Assembly: GCF_963966145.1 (NCBI RefSeq)
Contig: NC_091051.1
Coordinates: 5,022,001-5,086,000 of the forward strand
Direction of reading: 5' to 3'
Length of the DNA: 64,000 nt
DNA from: Tenebrio molitor
Taxonomy: Eukaryota; Arthropoda; Insecta; Coleoptera; Tenebrionidae
Shown piece after piece: positions 57,008 to 64,000 of the stretch. A program made the position numbers and the translations under genes. The notes beneath the pieces were generated by a model, which saw only the letters and a program-made list of their open reading frames with translations, searched no databases and was not told the origin of the DNA. Numbering within the stretch: the stretch's first letter is position 1; every line of letters begins with the position of its first letter.

Positions 57008-57372
57008 TGGTTTGTCTGCCTCACTGTGTTCGGCAGCCAATCTACCAGGCGCAGCACATAAAACTCCATTTTTGCTCCTTGTAATATAATATACTATTTC
57101 GAAAACTCTCGGGAGGAATTTAAAGTAAAACATCACGAGAAGAGGCTTAAAGATGTTTTAATTCAATTTAACAATTTTCTGTTTACTCTAATTTGACGTT
57201 TCAATCAGCACAACTAAATTTATCAAATTAAATCATATTACCTACAAAAATGTATTTCCTTATTATTTATTAAATAGTAGTAGAAAATAGCAGAACAAAA
57301 GAAAATGTTGGGGTTATTTTACTGCGTCCTTATATTTTTTGTAAATATTTCAACAACAAAATAAGCTCAATT

Positions 57373-59168
57373 CTACTGTTCAAATGAAGCATCTCTATTA
57401 GAATCTTGTGAACGCAAATTCTTGATTCTCTTCGATTGCGCTATTTCCAATAGAGCACCTAAAACAGAAAATGTTTGATTGGTCGATTAGAATTGATTGA
57501 TTTATTGACTGATTCGTACCTCTGATTTTAGACGAGAATTTCATGGTCATTAGAAACTTTTCCGATGCATTCAGAGTCACAGTCTCTTTGATCTGAAATC
57601 TTTCTATCAAGTCACTAATAAATGGCCAGTGAAATCTAACATTCATCTTCTTTATGAATTGTTCTATTTGGGTCAAGAACTCTGCTTGTTTTTTAAACTT
57701 CCTCGCATGACCTTCTTGTTTCAACTTGTGTATGTCGTTCACTGTCAGACTTATCATGAGGTTCATCAGCACAATACTAGTCAAAATGGCGAAAAATACG
57801 AAGGTAACCCTATAAGTGGGAGAACCACCTTTTCTTTCAACATTACTGTTGTCAAAAATCTCCCCATAGTCGAACTCTCCTATCATCATTGCGACTGTTT
57901 TGACAAAGGCCTTCCAAGGATCACTGAACTCGTTGTGATTGCAGAACTGGATGGAGAAACTTAAAGCGAAACCGATGACAAGACACATAATGGTTAACAG
58001 CACCTGGAAATTGGAATTATTTCTGGTGGAGCTACTCTTGACAAAGTACCTTGACGATGTTCTTCAAGACGAAACCAAACATAACTGCATAATACTCATA
58101 TTTTGTAAGTCTTCCTATCAACATCAACAACTCGATCCAGAAGTAGAGAATAACAAAACTAGTTATGTGTAATACCCAGTTTGGCATATCTGTTAAAACG
58201 GAAATTATTTTGGTTCTTGTCAATTTCAGAAACTTACCCTCCGGCCGCGAATAATGTCCAAGTCGAATCGTCCCTTCCACCACCAAGAGGAGGATTGTGG
58301 GGATGAGTTTAATCCACGTCTTACAATGATAAAAATTGGCTGGATTTAGTAACCAAAACTGCAACAAACGTTTAGTCTTGAAACTGTGAGGGTCATTACG
58401 TTTACCTGAATTCTGTCGAAAAGAGTAATACTTGGAGAATAAACGAACAGGGTATAACTTGTTACGGTTAAGATCTCGTCACGATATTTTGACTTGTGGG
58501 TGATGAGAATGACATTCAGTGACATGCAAAGCACAGAAATGATGTTTAGAAAGATCCAAAAGTAGAAGAAATAGACAACTTTCGACCACTTCTGTTGTAA
58601 ATAAATTTCTACAAAATAGTGTCATGCTTGTTGTAGATGTTAATATAGGATCTGGGTTACCGAGCAGAGGGTGGTGCAAGATTTTTATCATTCTTCTGTC
58701 ACTGGTTGCCTTAAACAGACTCGAAATGACTGCCATTTGTTTGTCTCCTTCTGGTCTCAACAATCTGAAATCTAGAAACAAGAATCGAATTGTATCAATC
58801 TAGAATCAAGTAAACTCACCAAGTTTGTAAATCTTCTTTTGTCTACTACTGGGCTCGTCCAAATCAATTTTGCTGTCAAATACATCACTCAAGAATTCTT
58901 CAGGGTTACTGACTTTGTCAAAAATAGCATCTAAGATTGTTTCGCCGTCTTTAACAGCAACACTTAGATTGACACCTTGGTCAATTAAAATTCTTAAGCA
59001 ATCCTTCTCATCTTGCTCAGCAGCAAAGAACGCAAAACTGTTTTTATCTTTATCTTTCAGGTATTCTTCTATTGTCCCATCTATTGCGGACTCTTTTAAC
59101 GATTCAAAATTGTTGGAGTCATAATTGACGATTTTTTCATCAGTTGCAACTGATTCAGATTGCGCCAT
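57373..59168 (-). CDS. short-ankyrin TRPA-like cation channel, copy B
   Basis: Seven exons: 59168-58820, 58771-58661, 58608-58406, 58358-58238, 58189-58050, 58003-57520, 57458-57373 (1,494 nt, 497 residues), with GT/AG boundaries and preserved phases. The start ATG follows CTTCAAT and begins MAQSESVATDEK. Ankyrin-like repeats at about 45-110, then the KILHHPLLGN and EIYLQQKWSK linker, S1-S6, pore MIGEFDYG, S6 SIVLMNLMISLTVND. S1-S4 is the most diverged of the set (SLNVILITHKSKYRDE and YSPSITLFDRIQ replace the common sequence), suggesting relaxed or altered selection on the sensor module. Without the exon 6 donor the frame would run on to 57398 with an unrelated tail, but the conserved exon 7 argues for splicing. 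Confidence 0.87.
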
Positions 59169-59204
59169 ATTGAAGGGACTACTACTTCACTACAAAACAG
59201 TCAA

Positions 59205-59246
59205 AACTCATCTGGATTCGGAGAGCTTATCAATGTAAATATTTAA
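59205..59246 (-). promoter_or_regulatory. core promoter of TRPA copy B
   Basis: ATATTTACATTGATAAGC is conserved, but the initiator reads TGAGT rather than TCAGT, so this promoter may be weakened. Confidence 0.5.
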
Positions 59247-59311
59247 AAATATAACCTAGGGCAACTGTTTTTTTTTTCAAGGATTGAATCTGAGATTTGT
59301 CTGTTATCAAG

Positions 59312-59383
59312 ATGGAGAAGAAATTGAAGCATTTGCTTTGCGCGATAACACTATTGTGTTTTCAATTTGGTTGTAGGTCGTAA
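59312..59383 (+). CDS. divergent micro-ORF, copy B, split by a MITE
   Basis: Starts MEKKLKHLLCAITL like its paralogues. After codon 14 it enters the MITE at 59354 and stops at 59383. The paralogous continuation (CTTCTGTTTGTTATTCTC) resumes right of the MITE at 59612. Confidence 0.3.
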   Translation: MEKKLKHLLCAITLLCFQFGCRS

Positions 59384-59609
59384 AATTTTATGGTACTTTA
59401 AGTTAAAGATCTTGGGGGGCTTATAAATCCTAGTTTACCACTAGCAGGTAATATTTTAAGCAGGGTTGTATTGTACATTTTGTATATTTGCATTGTACGG
59501 AAAACGGCACGCGCCGCATCCCAACCTTTTCAAACCCAACCGTTGTGCCTGTTAATCCCTCATAATATGCAATAAAATTTTACGACCTACAACCAAATTG
59601 AGAATACAA
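59354..59609. mobile_element. Tc1/mariner-like MITE in copy-B upstream region
   Basis: 256 bp; ends TTGTGTTTTCAATTTGGTTG and CAACCAAATTGAGAATACAA, an inverted repeat of about 38 bp continuing through TAGGTCGTAAAATTTTAT. TA lies on both sides (59352-59353, 59610-59611). Removing it restores alignment with the three empty sites in the sister genes, which confirms the boundaries. Confidence 0.95.
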
Positions 59610-60039
59610 TACTTCTGTTTGTTATTCTCAAAGACAAATAGAAAACTGCTTAAAATGTTAAATGGGTGGGCTAAAAACTCGTCAGGAAAATCTTCCCGAG
59701 TTTAATAGTAGTTGATTTGACGAGTTCGTCAGGCCCACGAGTGTCAAAAAAGCTCAATTTACACACGAACGAGTTGAATACAAACTTTTTTTTGTTCGAT
59801 GAGCCCCTTAAAGGCTCTAAATCGCTTAAAATCATTTAAATTAGCTTGACGTTTCGTTTTGACAACAAAGTGGTGACATTTATCAAAATCCGTTCACACA
59901 GGAGAAAATTCTCAAATTCTGACAGTGTCGAACAATAGCTATTTACGTTACAAGACCGGTAGTAACGTTTTTATGTTCGACTGTGACAAATATAGATGGT
60001 TTATTATTAATTTTTAATTACAATAATTTATACAGCTTT

Positions 60040-60440
60040 CAGGATCATTAAGGAAGAGCTCTTGTACAGTTGTTACTTTGTATGGATGTAAATGCAAGTT
60101 CTCCTCCAACAATTTTATGGCATGTACTGCAATTTGAAAGCACAATCTAGTAAGTTCTGGGATGTGCTTCTAAATGATCTCGTATATTTTTAACCACATT
60201 TTCCATCACCTTGGGACGACCTGACAATTTCCCCTTTTCAACATTACCAGTAGTAACAAAATGATTAACAATTCGATGTATCTCAGCTGCGAGGGACTTT
60301 TCTAAAACATTTTAGTCCAGGTACGTGGCTAAAAATTCTTTGTAAGCTTGAACGCTGTATGTCCATTCCTCGTCTCTTTTAACACCATTGCGGTAATAAG
60401 ATATCATAAGGAACTTATTTTGTTCAAATGTGAAGACCAT
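60040..60440 (-). pseudogene. fossil transposase with HTH domain (DUF4817-like)
   Basis: On the minus strand from ATG 60440 the frame reads MVFTFEQNKFLMISYYRNG, continues through an internal TAG after EFLATYLD, then TTGNVEKGKLSGRPKVME and NIRDHLEAHPRT, another stop, and, after a small frame change, LHLHPYKVTTVQELFLNDPE. The SGRPK and HPYKxxxVQEL words in this order are typical of the helix-turn-helix N-terminus of DUF4817/IS630-type transposases widespread in insects. No catalytic domain remains. Confidence 0.7.
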
Positions 60441-60788
60441 TTTAGCAACTACTTCTAAAATATTTGTGAGGTTATAAAATTATGCTGATTTTCAATATAA
60501 AACTGATAAAGACAATACCTTTGTAACATCACCGGAAATTATCTAGCCTTGGAAGATCCTTTTCTTTTAAAAGTATAAAGACCAGGAACGCAAGGAACAA
60601 CAAAACAGGACTTCGAAAGCGAAAATGAGGTTAAGTTGACTTTTTGTTGACAAGTTTTGAATATTTGACAATTTGCAATTAATAGTAATGTAGTAATGGA
60701 TTAATTTAAAGGGGGTGGCAAATTCAAATTCCAGAGCCCTCTGCGATCCCACATTCTTTTAAAGAGAGTCTGTATATGAACACATATC

Positions 60789-61060
60789 GGTTATACAATT
60801 GATTGTCCAAACCCACTTTCATTATCTGTTTGTGCGGGAACAACTCCTGTCAATATTTGCATTTCTGACACACTGAAAAACTCGTTTAGAATATGCAAGT
60901 TGTTTTCCTTACTGGCGAAATAAAACGCAACACAGTTGTCGGACAATTTATTCGTATAACCAAACAGGTATATGTAATTAACTGCTGTGACTAATTGATT
61001 CAGCTGAAGTTCCAAATTATTTATTATATTTGGAATCGAGTAATTCGCCTCGGGATTCAG
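60789..61060 (-). pseudogene. conserved exon-like remnant between channel genes
   Basis: The minus frame runs from about LNPEANYSIPNIINNLELQL through NYIYLFGYTNKL and NNLHILNEFF to GFGQSIV-stop. Parts recur at 63640-63660 (NPEANYSIPN preceded by a GATGCAG acceptor-like site), at 63260-63290 (ALQLNQLV) and, decayed, at 47945-48110. It lies 1.6 kb upstream of the copy-B exon 1 on the same strand. It may be a relic exon of an ancestral longer channel or of a second gene in the duplicated unit; I do not recognise the family. Confidence 0.35.
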
Positions 61061-61169
61061 TATCTAATATCTAATGGGATCTAATTTGACCTTAAAGAAA
61101 GTAATTATTTTCGACTTTTCTGTGTCCTCATCCTTTTTGCAAATATTTGGACAACAAATAAGTTAGATT

Positions 61170-62974
61170 CTACTGTTCCATCGAAACATTTTCATTCGAA
61201 TCATTTGATTGCAAATTCTTGATTTTCTTCGACTGCACTATTTTGAACAGAGCATCTAAAAAGAAAATTTTACACTAGCCAATTAGGATTTGTTGATTTG
61301 GTACCTCTGACTCTAGACGAGAATTTCTTGGTCTTCAGAAACTTCACCGATGCATCCAGTTTCACCATCTCCCCGATGTCAAACCTTTTTACCACTTTTG
61401 TAGCAAGTGGCGAAAGAAATTTCCCATTCATCTTATTTATGATTTGTTCTATTTGTGTCAAGAACTCTGCCTGTTTCTGCAGCTTCCTCGCGTGACCCTC
61501 TTGTTCTAACTTCTGTATATCGTTCACTGCCAGACCTATCATGAGATTCATCAGCACAATACTAGTCAAGATGACAAAGAGTAGAAAGATGACTCTCGAA
61601 GTAGGTGAACCACCTTGTACTGTTACTGTTGTACTGTTTTTACTGGTGTCAAAAATGGTCCCATAGTCGAACTCCCCGATCATCATCGCGACCGTTTTGA
61701 CCAATGCCTTCCAGGGATCAGTGAAGTCGTGGTGGTGGTAGAACTGAATGGAGAAACTTAAAGCAAAACCAATGACGAGACACACAAACGCTAGGAGCAC
61801 CTGGAAATTGAAATTGTTTCTAATGGAGCGACTCTCGACGAAGTACCTTGACGATGTTCTTCAAGACGACACCAAACATAACTGCGTAGTATCCATATTT
61901 GGGAAGTCTTCCGATCAACATCATCAACTCGATCCACAAGAAGAGAATTGCAACACTCGCCACGTGCAAAACCCAGCTCGGCATCCCTGCTACAGCACAA
62001 ATTATTTTGGTTGTTGCCAGTTGCAGAAACTTACTTTGTAGCCTGGCACCGTATCCAGAGCAAAGCTCCATGCCCAACACCACCAAGACGAGAATTGTAG
62101 TGATGAGGTTCATCCACGTTTCATATTTACAAAGACGAATTGGATTTATTAAAACAGTCTGCAACAAATACTTAGTCTTGGAGATTTAACAGTCGGCATG
62201 TTTACCTGAACGACTCCGAAAAGAAATAGAGTGGGAGCAATGACAAACATGACGTAACTTATTACTGTTAAGGCCGCGTCATGATATCTTATATCGTGGG
62301 TCAAGAGAGTGACATACGCTGACATGCAAATCACAGAAATGATATGAAGAAAGATCCAAAAGTAGAACAAATAGACAACTTTCGACCACTTGAGTTGTAA
62401 ATAAATTTCTAGAAAAGAGAGTGTTAAGTATGTGTGTTGTGGATGTTGATATAGAATCTCGGTTACCGAAAAGAGGGTGTTGCAAGATTTTGATCATTGT
62501 TTTGTCACTGGTTGCTTCACACAGATTCGAAATGACTGCCATTTGTTTGTCTTCTTCTGGTCTCAACAATCTGAAATCTAGAAACCAGAAGCGATTTGTA
62601 TCAATCTAGAATCAATTCTACTCACCAAGTGTGTAGACTTTGTTCCGTCGACTACTGGACTCGTCCAAATTCACTTTGCTGTCCAACACTTCATTAAAGA
62701 ATTTTTCAGGGTCGCTGACCTTGTCAAAAATAGCATCCAAGACAGTTTCGTTGTCTTTAACAGCGACGCTTAGATTGACACCTCGGTCAATTAAAATTTT
62801 CAAACAATCCTTATCGTCTTGCTCGGCAGCAACGAACGCAAGACGATTGATATTTTGATTTTGCAGATACTTCTCTAAAGTTCCATTTTTCTTGGACTCT
62901 TTTAACAATTTACAAAAATTGTCGCCACCATCGACAATATTTTCGGCGATTACAATTGATTCGGATTGCGTCAT
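61170..62974 (-). CDS. short-ankyrin TRPA-like cation channel, copy A
   Basis: Seven exons: 62974-62626, 62577-62467, 62408-62206, 62158-62035, 61986-61847, 61800-61305, 61255-61170 (1,509 nt, 502 residues), all GT/AG. Residues 1-116 form the cytoplasmic start with two ankyrin-like repeats (about 44-76 and 77-108). The linker HPLFG-EIYLQLKWSK leads to S1 164-186, S2 198-221, S3 238-256, S4 267-287 and S5 306-330. The pore loop has MMIGEFDY at 348-355, and S6 at 379-400 ends LMNLMIGLAVNDI, followed by a basic TRP-box-like helix. Exon 7 encodes a Lys/Asn/Ser-rich tail ending SMEQ. These traits identify the TRPA family. Assignment to painless, pyrexia or TRPA5 is not possible here. Usual TRPA proteins exceed 900 residues, so the short N-terminus is exceptional. 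Confidence 0.9.
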
Positions 62975-63011
62975 TTTGGGGGGACTAGTACTTCATCACG
63001 AGACAGTCAAA

Positions 63012-63050
63012 ACTGATCTCAATTCGGACAGCTTATCAATGTAAATATGT
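63012..63050 (-). promoter_or_regulatory. core promoter of TRPA copy A
   Basis: ATATTTACATTGATAAGC, then AATTGAGATCAGTTTTGA with initiator TCAGT at 63016-63012; the ATG follows about 40 nt later. Confidence 0.62.
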
Positions 63051-63107
63051 AAAAATATAAAGGTAACGGTTTTTTTTTTACAATCCAATATTTGTCTGTT
63101 ATCAAGG

Positions 63108-63188
63108 ATGGAGAAGATATTGAAGCATTTGGTTTGTGTGATAGCATTTCTTGTTTGTTATTCGCAAAGACAAACTGAAAACTCGTAG
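63108..63188 (+). CDS. divergent hydrophobic micro-ORF, copy A
   Basis: 26 codons beginning MEKILKHLVCVIAFLVCYS. It starts about 60 bp beyond the TATA-like box of the channel gene, in the opposite direction. Hydrophobic core and basic start as in the paralogues. Confidence 0.3.
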   Translation: MEKILKHLVCVIAFLVCYSQRQTENS

Positions 63189-63888
63189 GAAAAACTTCCC
63201 GGGTTTAAATTTTATTAATAATATTTATGAATAAACTAGTTTCTGTAATAAAATATGACTAATTGATTCAGTTGAAGTGCTAAATTATTTTTGAACTCGC
63301 TACATCTAAAATAACATTTCGCGACCGTGAACGTCGATTTCGCGCACTAGTGCTTCAAAGTCATCCAAAAAGCATTCGCCTTTTTGAGTATTTTGAAAAT
63401 AATTTGACTGATAATAATAAACTGTGGTTTACAAATAGCCATTTTTCCAATTTGGATATTGAAAACTTCGAAAGAGTGAAAAAATGTTCGTTTCAAAAAA
63501 TATTATAGTAACTTCTACGCGAGAAGACGTATTCGGCACACTCGCGCAAATTAAGCACTCGCTCGTTCGTCGTTCGCACTCATGCGCGAAAAATGTCTTC
63601 TCGCACTCGGTTCATAAATCAGTATTATTCTACATATTTGGAATAGAGTAATTCGCTTCTGGATTCTGCATCAAATGTCTAATGGGGGTTTAATTTGTAC
63701 TTGAAGATTTCGTGGACGAGGATACACGTGGTGCTAATAAAAAAAATACATTTTTATACATATTTTTCCAGTGTCCAAATCGAGAAGGATTAGAAATGAA
63801 TTCTAATTAGTATTAAAAGCTTCTTTATGATATCTACGCAAAATATGAATTTTTTCAACATTTTTAGACAATATCCAATATTTTTTCA
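63189..63888. other. upstream flank with inserted ~340-bp block
   Basis: 63240-63290 and 63635-63700 align with 60985-61070, interrupted by an unrelated block (about 63290-63630) absent there. The block contains GCACTCGCTCGTTCGTCGTT. This suggests a further array unit beyond the window, or an intergenic duplication. Confidence 0.5.
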
Positions 63889-63894
63889 CATATA

Positions 63895-64000
63895 CAGGGT
63901 GTCTTACGATTATCGTATTCCGACTTCGGGGCTTAGTAGGGGACATCCTGTTGACCAAGTAAAAATGTTTAAAAAAAATTTCTGTCACTTTGAAAAAAAT
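63895..64000. mobile_element. CAGGGTGT-ended repeat, cut by window end
   Basis: TATACAGGGTGTCTTACGAT resembles the left end of the element at 56579 (TATACAGGGTGTCTCAAAAT), followed by similar TTCGTATTCCGA and TAGTAGGG words. The right end is outside the window. Confidence 0.5.

Noticed and set aside
57398..57520. Copy B C-terminus read straight through exon 6
   Set aside because: A donor at 57520 and a conserved exon 7 give a tail homologous to the other copies; the read-through tail has no counterpart.

Overview
The window looks like an insect nuclear genome segment, most probably a beetle close to Tribolium. That is an inference from a gypsy-class retrotransposon with very long LTRs resembling Woot/Osvaldo as I remember them, compact 45-60 bp introns, many small TA-flanked hairpin transposons, and insect-type TRPA channel genes. 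No species assignment can be proven from this sequence alone.

Layout. 1-20 kb has no gene I can support. It holds an unusual bipolar family of about 160-bp repeats built around a conserved 17-bp motif (690-1870 reversed, 3600-5260 forward, one isolated copy at 8094), a 62/63-bp minisatellite in four places (one inside a tandem duplication at 10.9-12.1 kb), and several MITEs. 20-34.6 kb is dominated by one LTR retrotransposon family: a solo LTR (20129-22163) and a full element on the minus strand (25107-34623) with two 2,116-bp LTRs, gag, pol, primer-binding site, polypurine tract, a 4-bp target duplication, and a GGGAAAC -1 frameshift site joining gag to pol. 34.6-44 kb is non-coding apart from foldback repeats, a tRNA-derived SINE head and one doubtful small ORF.

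44-63.2 kb is a tandem array of four minus-strand TRPA-like ion channel genes. I reconstructed each as seven exons, including a short seventh exon found only by comparing copies. Three (54280-56012, 57373-59168, 61170-62974) are open for 480, 497 and 502 residues. The fourth (44131-47537) has an in-frame stop in exon 1 and a LINE inserted 6 bp into intron 2. All have six membrane segments and a TRPA pore but only about two ankyrin-like repeats, against the long ankyrin stacks usual for TRPA. Each copy has a conserved TATTTAC/TCAGT-type core promoter just upstream of its ATG (the Inr is altered in the 57373-59168 copy), and beyond it a divergently oriented micro-ORF encoding a short hydrophobic peptide that begins MKKILKHL or MEKKLKHL.

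The array is littered with transposons: a 5'-truncated Jockey-like LINE with intact reverse transcriptase and 13-bp target duplication, nested palindromic MITEs, a TA-flanked MITE splitting one micro-ORF, and a fossil transposase. The TRPA genes presumably encode cation channels of sensory cells. Everything else is mobile or repetitive DNA.
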